Numbered from the stretch's first letter, positions 22,487 to 34,410 are shown. The stretch is DNA of 64,000 bases from Tricholoma matsutake (GCA_026075535.2 AP026538.1:1054001-1118000), one strand, 5' to 3'. Program-made: numbers and translations. Notes: generated by a model not told the origin, from the letters alone.

Positions 22487-25147
22487 CTATTGGTCTACAA
22501 ATTTGACTCTTTTATTTCTTGGTCTTCTCCCAACAGTCTGGGTTGAGATGACTTCCTCCTGTGCAAGGTCATCAGCTGTCTTTTGGGTCTGTCGAGCAAG
22601 TGCCGATGCCGATGGAATTTGAGGAAGCTCAGTGCTTTGAGATGATGGTGGTGTCATCTGTTGCAATGTGTTCTGGGCCATGGTGGGGTCGACTGTGGCC
22701 GTTGCTGCCCATGCTGTGGGTGTTCCTACTTGGGCTGTTGCCATTACTATGTGGGTTGTTGCCGGTGCTACTTGGGCTGACACTACTTGGGCCATTGCTG
22801 ACATCACTGTGGCCACTATGGTGGGGTCGACCGTGGTCATTCCTACTTGGGCCGTTGCCATTGCTATGTGGGCCGTTGCCAGTGCTACTTGGGCTGTTGC
22901 CAATGTCCCTGTGGCTGTTGCCACCTGTGCTGTGGCCATTCCTACTTGGGCTGTTGTCGTTGCTATGTGGGCCATTGCTGGTGCTACTTGGGCTGACACT
23001 ACTTGGGCTGTTGCCGACATCACTGTGGCTGCTTGTACTGCAGCTGTTGCCGATGGCATACCTAAAGCAATGAGTGCCCTTGCCCTTGCCCTTGCAATAG
23101 GATGTTCGGTCCGCTTTCCTCCAACAAGTTGTTGAGGTTTAGGATGTGGTACTTGCTCTTGAGGTGAAGTGGTGTTTTCTTCTAACAGAGATGGATCAAT
23201 CGGGCATGGGAGTTTGTTCACAGTGTCATTCGGAACTGATGGTCGTGTGATGTACATGTACCTCATGTAAATCTGATGAGGAATGAGATACTCTGGTTCA
23301 CCATCACTGGGACCATTAATCAGCTGGGGACGAGTGACACCAGCTGTGTAGAGCATATCCATTGTAGCCTGATTGACTTGCACATAGGATGACTGTCTTG
23401 CTGTATTGCGATTGTGGCTTTGGGCATCAGCATCAGGTTGGTGGCCAGTCATAAGGCCATGATCGGCAGCGGCATCGGGTTTGGAATTGGATGGCTGTGC
23501 TGTGGTGGATTGTCGATGGGGTTGCTTTCCCTTAGATTTCCCTTTGCATTTTCTCGATTTCACTTGGGCTTGGGGATTGGCATTGGACTCGGCAGTGAGA
23601 TGGTGACCAGTGCCAGTCACTGATTCGGCATTGGGCATGGCATCGGCATTCCTTTGACTACTGCATTTTGGTTTACATTGGGAAGGTGGAGGGGGATTCA
23701 AATCACCCGGATAGTGTGTGGGAGCCACAGTCCCATTATCCGCTTTGATTCCCTTGAACCTGAAGGCTCTTTCTGGCCCCTGTGCCATTTGCTGCTGCGA
23801 AATGTGGTCAAAGAAGTCTTCCATGGTACTCTTCTGCATGTTCCTTGGGCCTGTGAATTTGAACCTGGCTGGGAGATATTCAGGACTAATGAAAGAAGAA
23901 GTGTGATCGGCAATTGCTTTGAATGGGATATGGCGATTACGACCATTATTGGCTAGTACTGCATGGATATAAGTAATTGTTTCTGGACTAGGAGCTTGAC
24001 ATACCATAATGCTGCCCAACATATAAGGTAAACATTACTTCCAACTCCTTTTTGGTATACGGTGAGGCATTCCATGGTGTTGGAAGGATTGGGAAGCCAT
24101 CATTAGTCTTCGGTAATCTGCTTAGCTTTTCTTTGTGTTGTATTGCTGTTGCCATTGATGTAATGTCCAGTGTGAGTAAAGCCTTCACATAAGTCATGAA
24201 GTTTCGCTTCAGTTCAGTTACTGCACTGGAATATGTGTCTAGAAATGATCATGTAGGGGTGGCTATCAGATTGGCCATATGGTCATGACTGCAAACGGCA
24301 TTGGCATTGGCATTGGCCATCATAACTTCAGGGACTCATGCGTCAATGACCAGCAAACCCTTAGGGTGGACATAGGCTGTCATGGTTACCGACAATGCCC
24401 CCATTTCTAGCCACTGTTGTCGAGCATTCTCCTGCACATGCTTAAGCAGGTATTTTGCTGCGAGACTGTAAAGTCTGGCATCGGTATCAGGAGCAGCATT
24501 GGCATTGGGAACTACTCACCTTCGCTTTGTCTCTTCAGGATATCCTTGACGCATTATCTTATCCCGCTTGTCATGCACACCTAACTTCTCCTCTGTAGTC
24601 ATCTGGTCATAAACATTCTTGATAGCCGGCATTCGCATTTGGAACCATCCTGGTGTACTCGTGGTGGCATCCTCAACATGTAACATGTTCACGATCTCTT
24701 GCATAACTTGGTCATGGTACAAGCTCCAAATGACTTCTGACCGCTTGACTTTGAAGTCGTTTGATTTCCGTGAGGGTCCTTGAGTCATTCACCAGTTGTT
24801 GGAAAGCCAGGTTGTTAGTTCCTGGTGATGTGATCAGTAGTACAACCTTCACATCCTTGTGAGTTTACCTTGGCATGAAGGCGACTCTCCTCCTGATCCA
24901 CAGGGGCCTTGTCAATTGCTGCCCAATAGTTGAACATTGCTGGGAGGATGTCGGTCTTGAGTATTTGCAATTGGCCAGCTTTTGATTGCTGCAATCAGAA
25001 AGAAACTTTATATGGCTCTATGATCCTCCGCTCTTCATCCATATATCTGCCTCCCTTCCGGTACTTTCTCAACCGCAGATTCTCTGATGGCCCAGGCAGC
25101 ATTGGAGGGAATTATTGTAAAGGAAGAATCATTCTTCTGATTGACAT
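22487..25147 (-). pseudogene. KDZ gene c: large protein of unknown function
   Basis: Reverse strand from ATG 25147 (MSIRRMILPLQ), with several introns (one at about 24822-24868 and one near 24482-24536). Conserved segments shared with copy B: ENLRLRKYRKGG, RSEVIWSLYHDQV, TSTPGWFQMRMPAIK, ARQQWLEMGALSVTMTAYV, DGFPILPTPWN, KKELEVMF, YLPARFKF, and EDFFDHI followed by QMAQGPERAFRFKGIK. The C-terminal third is low-complexity, with an AQV(A/G)-type repeat coded at 22664-23080. Stops include TGA at 24789-24791, where copy B keeps CGA. I do not recognise the family. It is divergent from the transposase, with 119 bp between starts. Confidence 0.6.
22664..23080 (-). repeat. Coding minisatellite in KDZ gene c
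   Basis: An imperfect repeat of about 15-18 nt with the core CTACTTGGGCTGTTGCC (forward strand) is translated on the reverse strand into blocks such as ATAQVG, AQVAPA and ATAHIAMA. Larger blocks are duplicated (GTGGGGTCGAC occurs twice, about 145 bp apart). It keeps the frame throughout. Confidence 0.75.
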
Positions 25148-25266
25148 AAAATATTTCATCAGCACGAGGGGATCACATGAGGATAACATGAGGATCACAC
25201 GAGGTCGATAGTAACATGAGGCCGATAGTACAATAAGGTCATTGGTTTGGTTCACCTCCAATCACC
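25148..25266. promoter_or_regulatory. Divergent promoter of KDZ genes c and d with CAYGAGG repeats
   Basis: The 119 bp between the two start codons contain five copies of CAYGAGG, starting at 25163, 25176, 25187, 25198 and 25215, spaced 11-17 bp. The same place in copy B (59876-59959) keeps two CATGAGG copies, a CACAAGG variant, and the shared stretch AGTACAATAA. Conservation in both copies suggests a binding site for an element protein or a host factor; this is inference. Confidence 0.5.
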
Positions 25267-28200
25267 ATGGACCTAGAATATGTTCCTGTCAAGTGCAAGA
25301 GAAGATCAAAGAAGAATGCCTCCCTGTAGGAGAACAACGATGCTATAGTGGATACTGTTACACATGTAGAAGTTGAGGTCATGACGAAAGCTGGTCCAAA
25401 AAGACAGTGAGTCATGGTCCCGCTGAGGGACGTAGAGGAATAGGAACAGGTTCAATCTATTTCTGTTATACAGGATTATCCCAGTGGTGTTCCAGAATGG
25501 GACATGGAAGAACTGCAGGTGGCCACCAAGCCGACTCTCAGTGCCGAGCTGACCCAGCCCCACATCAGCAAGGTTAGTTTCTGACACTGATTGCTTACAG
25601 AACAATGCTGATTAAAACATAATAGAGACAGCAAGACTATGTACTGGAGTTTGTGGGACGAATAGATGAATTGCTGCAAGCATCCCTAGCTCGGCAGGCA
25701 TGGTCAGTCAACAAACAAGTTTGCAACTACTGCGCATTCAATAAACAGGCAATTTGGCGATGTGTCAATTGTTCACTGGGAACCACGCTTTGCCGCTCAT
25801 GCATGCATGTAACTTACAGGCAAAATCCTTTCCATCGCATTGAATGCTGGACCGGCACGCACTTCCACCGGGCAGAACTATGGGAGGTCAGCACATACAA
25901 TTTAGTCCAGCACAACACTGATTATCCCATTTGTCAAGCCCTGGACTTTCAAGTGCAGTATCTGGAGTCATTCGAATACATGAAGGATCAAGCAGAGCAA
26001 GAGTCAGAAAGTGCTCAGGCCAACGATTGGCAGCGGCAGCAGCAATGGCCGACTTTGCCTCACTCAGCATTGGAGCCATATCATGAGTGGGAAAGTGAAA
26101 CTGCCGCCGACTCTGCCTTTTTGGATGATGAAACTGCCGCCGACTCAGCTTTTTTGGATCACCTTGATTCCCTTTGGGGTCAAGGGGATGGTAACGTTCA
26201 CGCTGAGCATGGTTATGAAGACTTCTTTGATGGCAATGATGAATCTGAAGTTCAACAAGCCAATGAAGACGTCCATGGCTTTCAGCCATATTTGCCTACC
26301 ATAAATCTGACTGCCGATGCCGTTCCCACTGCCGATGCCTTGAACAATAGTTATATTCGTGTGGTCCATAGAAATGGAATACATCACATGGCGATGGTTA
26401 CCTGCCAGTGTCAGGGGGAACACCAAATTCCCTTGGACCTGGTAACCAGCAACTTACTACCCACAAGCTTCACCAACATACGGACTCTGTTCACTGTGCA
26501 GGTCCTAGACTATTTTTGGCTCTGTAATCTAGAATTAAAGGCCTCAGCCTATCAGTTTTACCAGCTGATTCGGCATGTAACATCACCAATGAGGCCTGCC
26601 GAAGTGGTTAATCTCTATCATGAGCTTCAGCGCATGTCCTGCTTATGGCGTTGGATGAAAAGATTGAAGTGGGCAGGGTATGGACACAATCAAAAAGATC
26701 CTTTGAATCCTGAACCAGGAACACTTGCAAATTTCTGCCCAGCATGTCCTCAAGTAGGCATAAACATACCGGAAAATTGGAAGGACGATGTGAACCGGTG
26801 GGTGACAGAATGTCTCTGCAGTGGCATGGATAATGACACATTGCCATTCAGATTTGTTTTCAAACACATATTCATGGCCGATGGCAATTTCAAAGCTGAT
26901 CATGTCCGGCAGAAAAGCTCAGAAACTGACATATGGCTATGGGATGGAGGTGGGATGGCCCCAAATCAGGCTGAATATCATCGCTTTCTCCAAGCTGCCA
27001 TAGAACAATTAATGGTAGGTACCTTCCCTTGATGGCAGCCGTTGCTGTTGCCATTCCCGCTGCCTGCCCCAATGCCAATCTGATTTCTATCCGGTCTTTC
27101 AGAAGGCCCCTTGCAAAAATAAATTCCTAGCCGTTGTGAATGCTTTTCTGGCATCTAAGGCATGTGACAGGACTGGATGTGCAGCCATTGCATGTGCACG
27201 GCATGGATGTTATGTTCCCAATGCATTGGTAGACCTGTTTTGTGGAGAACAGCAGAAGAATATCGACTTTGCTTTTCTTCAAGTGCTGAAGATCACTAGA
27301 GTTGACCATCAACAGGGAGTCATGCTCATTTATGACATTGTCTGCCAGTACATTATCTACCTTCGGAAACGTATTGGTGCTCATCTTCTGGCCGGCTTGA
27401 CGATCGACCAGGCCATTGGGCTTTTACATGTTCATCGCCACAAAGATGAATGCTTTTTTTGCTATGCTCCGTCTTTCATCCCAGGGTCCGGCATCGTAGC
27501 AGGAGAAATACTTGAGTCTCTGTGGGCATCACTGAATTCCATCTCCCCAACAGTCAGAACAGCAACCTTGCCACATCGGGCAGAAATGCTTGATGATCAT
27601 GCTACAGATTCAAAATTCTCGGTATGATGGTCACACTATGCGCAAAAGCTCGGGAAGCACTTGAGAACTCCACACAACTTGGCCTATACCACGCTGAACT
27701 AACAGCAGCATTTGACCAGCAACCAATCGAACGATGGGAGGATGAAGTCATCTCAGCAGAAACCAGAAGACTTACAGATAGCAAGGTAATGGACATGTAT
27801 GCCACGCAGATATCAGACGTGGCAGCAGGATCAGGATCAGCCTCGGGCATGGCCTCTTCTTCGGGAACGGCACTGGTTCAATCCGCGGTTGAGGAGTGGA
27901 TTGATTTCGCTATTCTTTTTCAGCAAATGCAGTGAGTTCCACTGCCTACCCCAGATGACAACCAATCATTTATCATCACCAGGATTGAATTGCGAGACAA
28001 AGTCCGTCGACTGGGTAAATCACCTCACATTTCTGACACACAAGCTGTTGAATGGGAAAGAGAAGCTCTGACATCCCACATGGTAACCTTAACCCAGTTA
28101 CAAAATGCTGCCAACATAGCCGATCATGACATTGCTTCCTCGTGGATCAACAATGATAACAAAAGAGAATTTGATACCCCAGGTGAAGTTGACGATGACG

Positions 28201-29091
28201 AGGCATCGGCACCGGCAATGGCATCAGCAGCTGGCCCATCAAACCTTCCTGCAACATCTACTATTTCGGTGGAGGAGCAACAAGTAACCCTCCCTCATCA
28301 TGGCCACCTGGCCGAGGTAGAGATTAAGCTCTGGAAGTGCCAGGCAAGCCGACTGCTGCATCAGCTGTGGGAGCTGCAGGAGCTCATCGCTGAAAAATCA
28401 TTTCAATATTCACACATCATGCGAGCGGTGCCGCGAAAGGGAGTTTGCACCTGGTCACGAGCTGTTGTCCATGAGTTGGTTAACAAAATTAGCTTGCACA
28501 CTCGGATGTATAACCATTGCCGTAGCCAATTGCTGGCACTGTATTGTGATGCTGACACATTGAGTATGTTTCAGCGGTTAACCAAGGATGACCTCAACAC
28601 CAGCACAGCTATTTTGAATCCAAATGTAGCTGGCTCCACCTCTGTTCATCTGTCCTGGATTTGGCATAATTCCTTTTGTACTGGTGTCTTAGCTAATGGT
28701 GGCATTGGTGCCAATGGTGGGAGTGGGGCCACAGCCATACCCGCTTCTGATGCCAACCTCAGTCAATTCTGGGAATGTAAATTTTTTTGGGTGGTCATCT
28801 CTATTTGTTGTGCTCACATTTTTCATAGTCAGACGCATACATTGGCTTTGTTCATGGGCTCAGAGAAATTGGTGGAGGGAGGAGTTTCTACTCATCACAT
28901 ATGAAATGCAGTGGACTGTGCAGTATTTCATCCATCACAGCCAACGGTGGCAGTCAGCCTCAGAGTCCAACAATACCCTTCCTGGTCCGCTTGCTTATGC
29001 TAATCGTCAACATGCTTCATGGTATGAATTAGCTTTGAGGGCTGACAAAGCATTTAGATCAACAAATGCCGATTATATCTCCCCTTTGTGA
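25267..29091 (+). pseudogene. KDZ transposase (gene d) with CxC2 cysteine cluster
   Basis: Exons 25267-25572, 25626-27014, 27113-27931, 27983-28776 and 28829-29091, all with GT-AG introns that fit the frame. After a short N-terminus comes the CxC2 cluster (CNYC, RCVNC, LCRSC, then PFHRIECWTG; about 25720-25860), which is expected to bind DNA. The RNase H-fold transposase core shows D in MADGNFKADH (about 26880), D in LIYDIVCQY (about 27330) and E in AGEILESLW (about 27500). The C-terminal region has the helical LAEVEIKL/QASRLLHQL part, SWIW, and IHWLCSWAQ followed by WREEFLLITYEMQWT. It catalyses cut-and-paste movement of the element. Defects are TGA/TAG stops in exon 1 and a 7-nt deletion near 27612 that shifts the frame, seen by comparison with copy B. 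Confidence 0.85.
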
Positions 29092-29141
29092 CTGATGATT
29101 ATGTAACCTTGATGTAAATACAATTATCTTGATAACCAACC

Positions 29142-31145
29142 ATGATTGGTAAAACCATGTCAAACAAAAGTCTCTCAGTCTACAGCCCTTTTTCTTTGCA
29201 ATTGGGCCCAAAAGTGCAACTCCAAAGGCGTGCACAAGAGATCATTTGGTACGCGGAGTCCCGATTCCGCTGGGTTTTGTTGGAGGTAGACCAGGCAAAC
29301 TTTGTAAAACAAAGTTGGATGCAAAGAATTCTCTATGCTGAGGTTGTAAGTTGAAGATCTTTCCTAAATTAAGTAAATATACATCACTGAGATGTATGAC
29401 AGATGTATGTTATGTCTTGGATCAGCATCGGCACCTCGATCGGCCTTATGATAGATGTGCCGATCCTTCTTTGGTCCTTGGACGACAGTCTTGCCGATGT
29501 GAATTTGGACCACCTACCCCTGGGATTCCATCCATCTCTCTTGGCCTTGTTGGATGATGGTGTTGCCAGCGACAGTCCTAGTCGTCTTGTGGAGTCATAT
29601 GCATGTGATTGGTGGCATCACAAGGCAGAACCGGCACCCGCCAGAATATTTGGCATTGACACCCTGGATGAATGCCTTGATCACTATCAGCAATGGGTCT
29701 CTACCCCTGTGACAGTCTCAACACCTGTCAATAGCCAGTCAGGGCAGGATGCTCCCAGCGGCCAAGTTGATTGCCAATCATGCATTGACCTGCGTGCTCT
29801 CATACACGATATGTTTGATGAAGCAGGCATGATGCACGGCTTCCTAAGCACCTGTGAATCAGCAGCGGATGCTGAAATGAATGTGAATTTGAGGAAAGCG
29901 GCAGGATTTCATCATCTCCATGAGCTTGCCCTGCTCAAGGAGATTCAGTCTGAACCAAGTAAGTTAACACCAGCACTGGCACTGGGACCAGCTATGGCAA
30001 TGGCAATGGCACCAGCAACATCATCGGCATCGAAAAACATTTGTGGACCTGCTGGGAGATGGGTAAGGCAATCGGAAACGGAACGGGTATCTGCACATGC
30101 ACAGGCTGAACTTGAGCACTTGAAGGCCCTTCCCCCCACCTCCTACAAGTGGACCTGGGGCATGGATATTACGGAGAATGAGGTGTTAACAATCAATCAG
30201 AAGAAGGGCAAGGGAAAGGCACAGCATTCTGGGTACATAGTGTCTCTACCCGATGGCCCACCGCCAAACAAGGAGTGGTCAGAAACCCCAAGTCTCCCAA
30301 CAGTTTCTTCCTACAGTCGACCACCCACGGTAACTGCTCATGATGCAGGGCTCTATTTTCCAGAATCTGATTCCGATGTATCCAATGCTGGAACCGCTCC
30401 CTTTCTTCCTGTCCCCGCTGCGGCCACCCCCGATGCTGCCCCCGATGCTGCCCCCGATGCTGCCCCCATTCCTGTTTCTGATTCTGTCCCCATTCCCCAT
30501 GATGTAGCGAATGACGCTGATCTGCATACTGTCTTTGAGGCAGCGATGGCATTTGATTTTGATTCATCATCCACCAGTGCTGGTTCTACTACCGATGCCG
30601 ATCCTCTCCCCGCTGCCAATTTGCATGGCAACACACTCATGCAAGGGCTAGGTCAAGATAATGTTGCTAATGCTGGTCATACTGCCTTTGAGGCAGCCAT
30701 GGCATTTGATTGTGATTCATCATCCGCCCATACGGGTTCTACTGCCGATGCCGAGCCTGTCCTCGCTGGTATGGGTTCCCTAACTGGCTTTGATGCCGCT
30801 GCCATCTACTTTGACGACTCTACTACCTCTTCATCTGGACATTCTAATCCCCCTTCAGCCTTTGCCACTGCATCTGATGCAGCAGAGGTTTTTTTCTCAT
30901 CATCAGAGGCAGATTCTGCTGGATCTCTGGGTGAATCCAATGCTGATGCTGATGGTGCGAGTGCAAATTCTGACTCAGAACACAGTTTTAGTGATGAATC
31001 CCCAAGCACCTCCCAGATAGAGCATCCCTCCCCAACCTGCATCATGCTGCCAGTGCCCATCTATACTCATGTGGACTTTAGTTATGTTGATGGCAGTTGG
31101 TTGTCGGGCTCTGATGATGATATGGACACTACAGAGGACACATGA
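29142..31145 (+). CDS. KDZ gene e: acidic, Ser/Ala/Asp-rich protein
   Basis: Exon 1 is 29142-29345 (MIGKTMSNKSLSVYSPFSLQL; QEIIWYAESRFRWVLLEV) and is joined in phase across intron 29346-29402 to a long exon ending TGA 31143-31145. The N-terminal third is globular, with a conserved WISIGTSIGLMIDVPI segment, a likely folded or hydrophobic stretch. The rest is disordered: Ala/Asp/Ser-rich, with two copies of the block AFEAAMAFD and a triple APDA repeat coded by GCTGCCCCCGAT units. About 650 residues in all, with no internal stop. It starts 50 bp after the transposase stop. The start of the same gene is seen in copy B at the window end. Function is unknown. Confidence 0.65.
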
Positions 31146-31437
31146 TGCTCAATTCCTTTTGCATTGTATACATAAACATGTAGTAATAATTGTTGGTGCT
31201 TTTGGTACACCAAACATTTTCGGCGTGATTGTGATCCTGGTGCCGGTGCCATGCGTAGGTCTGCATACCACAATAAATCAATTATCGCTACATGAGGATT
31301 TATGATGCCTTCACCATCATGAAACTCCTTCACCCATACTATGTGGTGTCTGATGCCGATGCCGTACTTTTATGCCGCGACCATTGCCAGTTCCATTGCC
31401 GGTTCCATTGCTGGTGCTGATGTTGTTGCCATATTTT

Positions 31438-31652
31438 GTGTCCAACACTATCTCATAGGTGACTGATCTGGCTATTAACATTCTCCAAAGTAAATAACAA
31501 GCCAGAATACTAACACTGTATCTATTTGATAGTAGTACATATTATACTTATTATGAGAGCATTCTACAGGCCCCCATGAACCTGTATCATTCGGTACAAT
31601 GTATACGTTCTATATACCGTATTACTCAGTACAGTGTAGCTGCTCTATGTGT
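31438..31652 (-). repeat. Right terminal inverted repeat of KDZ copy A
   Basis: Reverse complement of the left repeat over 215 bp, with CpG sites lost (TG/CA) relative to the left end. Just inside both repeats there are GCCATTGCC/GGCAATGGC-type low-complexity words. Confidence 0.88.
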
Positions 31653-31914
31653 CACTCACTCATGCACCCTTTACGGTTCCTAAATGTGCTAATTGTCACT
31701 CATACTGCCAAGGCCCCGGCATGACTTTAGATCACAATATTTAGTAGTTCTTGCCATTGCATATTCTTTATGTAATAACAAAATCATGGTTGTCCTTGTT
31801 CTTTTACTACGATGGCCTACCCGGGCCAGCGCCAATCACGCCACCTTGTTGTCTAAACAAGACACAACATTGTCATAAAGAACCATTACCAACAAACACA
31901 ATGGGCAAGTTCTG

Positions 31915-32035
31915 AGGCAGTTGACTTGTGGTTGACTCGGAGTTGACTCACGGTTGACTCGTAGTTGACTCACGGTTGACTCGTAGTTGACTCACGGTTG
32001 AAACATTGACTCATGCACTCATGGTTGACCGGAGT
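31915..32035 (+). repeat. Plavaka left subterminal repeat array
   Basis: Tandem GTTGACTC words in a unit of about 22 bp (CGGTTGACTCGTAGTTGACTCA) repeat several times. The right end has the inverse (GAGTCAAAC/GAATCAACT, 47935-47990). Such arrays are usual transposase binding regions in CACTA-type elements. Confidence 0.7.
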
Positions 32036-32276
32036 TTGCACCTTATTACATAATCCTACCAAATTGAGCACTTGTATTGATGCTTCCTTTTACGAACAGA
32101 TATCTGTTTAAATCAATAGGTTCATGATAGTGACTATGGTGACAGGCATCAGACTGTTGCATGGAGGATACATCAGTTACAATAGCAACCAATCTTGATG
32201 TTTCTATTAAAATGGTCCAAAACAGCTGTCATTCTTTCCCCCTCTTTTCCTTCACTGAGGCTTAACCAAGTTCACC

Positions 32277-32970
32277 ATGCCTCCAGTCATATGTAACTGC
32301 ACAATTTGTAGCACAAAAACCATCTTCATCAATGGTGTTGAACAGCCAGGACAGTATGTTGATGGTTCTACCCATTTGAAGCATGAGAAACAGGATAAAC
32401 AGCCTGTTTCACAACTGGCAAAGGGGAAGCGGCAATCATCATCCCCAAGCCCATCACCAAAACATTCTAGAGCTTCTAATTCTCCCACAGGTAAGTGCTA
32501 CATTGTTATTGTTAGATTAAGACTAATAGTAATTATGCAGATATCAACTTTTCTACAGTACTTATCACAAAGATGATCTGCCTCCTTGTCATCTGGCTCC
32601 ACAATAGAGCTGGTGTGAGTCATTCTATCACCAACAAAATTCTACAAGGACTTCAACATATTATTTCTGTGACTCTCTCTATTGTTGAGGTTGCTCTTTC
32701 ATCATCTGGACTCAATGTCAAGCTTCCAAACATCAAACTTCCTCATGATGTCTGTACAGCATATTGGCTTCACTGCTCAGAGCCAGAAATCATTTGGACA
32801 GCATGCTGCCCCAAGTGCTTTCCCCTCTTTTCTCATCCTATTCCTTGGCAATGTCAGTGGAAGGCATCCCCAAGATCACAATCCTGTAACACAAAACTCT
32901 GGACAACTCAGAATACTCCAAATGGGCCTAAATGGGTCCCATGTCATCTATACACTACACAATCCTTTGA
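32277..32970 (+). pseudogene. Plavaka transposase, N-terminal part
   Basis: Exon 1 (32277-32490) reads MPPVICNCTICS, QPGQYVDGSTH and a Ser/Pro tail. After an intron (about 32491-32558) the frame gives LPNIKLPHDVCTAYW, EIIWTACCPKCF, PWQCQWKASPRSQSC, NGPKWVP and LYTTQSF, the conserved N-terminal zinc-like segment of Plavaka transposases. Several expected arginines are W, C or Q, as CpG decay would produce. The coding line breaks at 32970 where the 1.8-kb element is inserted; it resumes in frame at 34778-34808 (SWLQFFLSSK) and then at 43089 on the other strand. Confidence 0.75.
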
Positions 32971-33518
32971 GGTCTTTACACTCCCCCACCTTTCCTAGTG
33001 GACTCCGACTGGAGTCCGACCGGACTGACCGGAGTCCAACCAGAGTCCGACTGGAGTCCACTGGGACTGGTCACCAGCCAACTGCCTGCAAAGTTGCCAG
33101 TCCAGTCCGAGTCCAGTCCGACCGGACTCCAAGTGGAATCCACTCAAACACCGGATTCCACTCGGACTGGTCCAGTGGAGTCCAGTCAGATTCCACTGAA
33201 AAAGTGTGTAAGTGAACCCAGATGCCATAGGTTGCTTATGTAATCAATCCTGATGCACAATATGATTGTTGCACCACAGTACCTTGTGTAAGGCATCATC
33301 TACTTGCATTAGGTACCGTGGTGCGGCTGTGTATGACAAAGCATATTGCTGCGTCATCAAATGTGCCAGCTCATCACTCACCAGCACCACCGTCGATGCT
33401 GCCTCCCTCCCTCCTATCTCTACCACCACCACCACTGCGTGGACACCCACTGCCACCACTCCCACGCCCAATCCACCATCACCACCACCCGCAAACGAGC
33501 CGAATGGATGGGCCCTAG

Positions 33519-33739
33519 GTATGTTTTTTTTTGTTTGCTTTTTGTTTTTATAAACTAACTAACCATTTTCTTTAGTTTTCTAGGTTATAAACTACTGGTA
33601 ACGACGCCACCACCCACAAACGAGCCGACTGGATGGAACGCGGACCCAAATGACGCAGATCACGTCGTTTGGGCCCTAGGTAAGTTTTTTTAGTTTGCTT
33701 TTTGTTTTTATAAACTAACTCATTTCTTTTGTTTTGTAG
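33519..33739 (+). repeat. Two repeated intron-like segments
   Basis: Segments 33519-33583 and 33680-33739 each begin GTATGT or GTAAGT after CCCTAG, run through a T-rich tract and TTTTTATAAACTAAC (a consensus-like branch site), and end TAG before GTT. They alternate with GACGCC/ACGAGCCG-rich stretches that look like duplicated exons. Related copies lie at 36334-36385 and 36661-36716. Confidence 0.6.
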
Positions 33740-34109
33740 GTTCTACTCTGCTGGTAATGACCGATGGCCGGACGCGAGACAACCCCACACACCCACCCCA
33801 CGCCTGCGAGCCCCTGCTCGTATGGTGGATCGTGAGTGTCACCAGGACCCCCAGAACGCGAAGCAACGGGGCCAACGACACACCACCTGCCTCCAGCCCC
33901 TTGAGCAACTGCTCGGGGGGTGGATCACGGGTGGAATGGAGGTGACGACGGCGAACGACGGTGAACGATGACAAGGCAACGCCGACGCCATCCCCACGCC
34001 TACGAGCCTCTGCTCGTAGGGTGGATGACGGGTGCGGCTTGCTATGGCGACAGACGCGTGCGAGGAGGGGTGGGCGACGACACCCACCCCAGACCACATC
34101 CCCCAACCC

Positions 34110-34304
34110 CCCCTCCCCCGCATTTTGCGTGGGGAGGGGTCTTTATTATTTTTAATTTATCTCTGCCCCCCCCCTCGCACTGAATGCGAGGGGTTTAGTT
34201 TTTTATGTACATAGTAGTAATCCCCCCCCTCTTGCAAGATGCGAGAGGGGTTTTTTTTGTTTATTATTATATTATACCCACTCCCTCGTGTCCTACACGA
34301 GGGA
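34110..34304 (+). repeat. Four GC-rich hairpins separated by T-rich tracts
   Basis: Hairpins: 34110-34139 (CCCCTCCCC/GGGGAGGGG), 34171-34193 (CCCCTCGCA/TGCGAGGGG), 34226-34250 (CCCCTCTTGC/GCGAGAGGGG) and 34282-34304 (TCCCTCGTGT/ACACGAGGGA). The first three are each followed by a T-rich run. The outer stem part is shared and the inner part differs but still pairs. A decayed relative of the first hairpin is at about 37086-37117. Confidence 0.8.
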
Positions 34305-34410
34305 TGTGGTTAATTAAAATTTTTTGATCTTAATTGTTTGAAAAATGCCTCCTCGAAGAATATGAAAAGTTGAGTCATAAATAAACCTTATATTGATCCC
34401 CAATAAATCT

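Larger units (their letters stand above)
19006..31652. mobile_element. KDZ DNA transposon, copy A, complete with inverted ends and five genes
   Basis: Two 215-bp inverted repeats (19006-19220 and 31438-31652) bound 12.6 kb. The candidate target duplication is CACTC (19001-19005 and 31653-31657). Genes: a (reverse), b (forward), c (reverse), d transposase (forward), e (forward). The same set in the same order occurs in copy B. The KDZ (Kyakuja-Dileera-Zisupton) family is identified from the transposase: CxC2 cysteine cluster, DGNF, YDIVCQY and GEILESLW motifs. All genes but e show stops or frameshifts, so this copy is not autonomous. I looked for a TET/JBP dioxygenase, known to ride on fungal KDZ elements, and saw none. 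Confidence 0.9.

Noticed and set aside
24300..25150. Possible TET/JBP dioxygenase in the KDZ element
   Set aside because: Known cargo of fungal KDZ elements, but gene c shows no HxD iron-binding motif or other TET/JBP signature.
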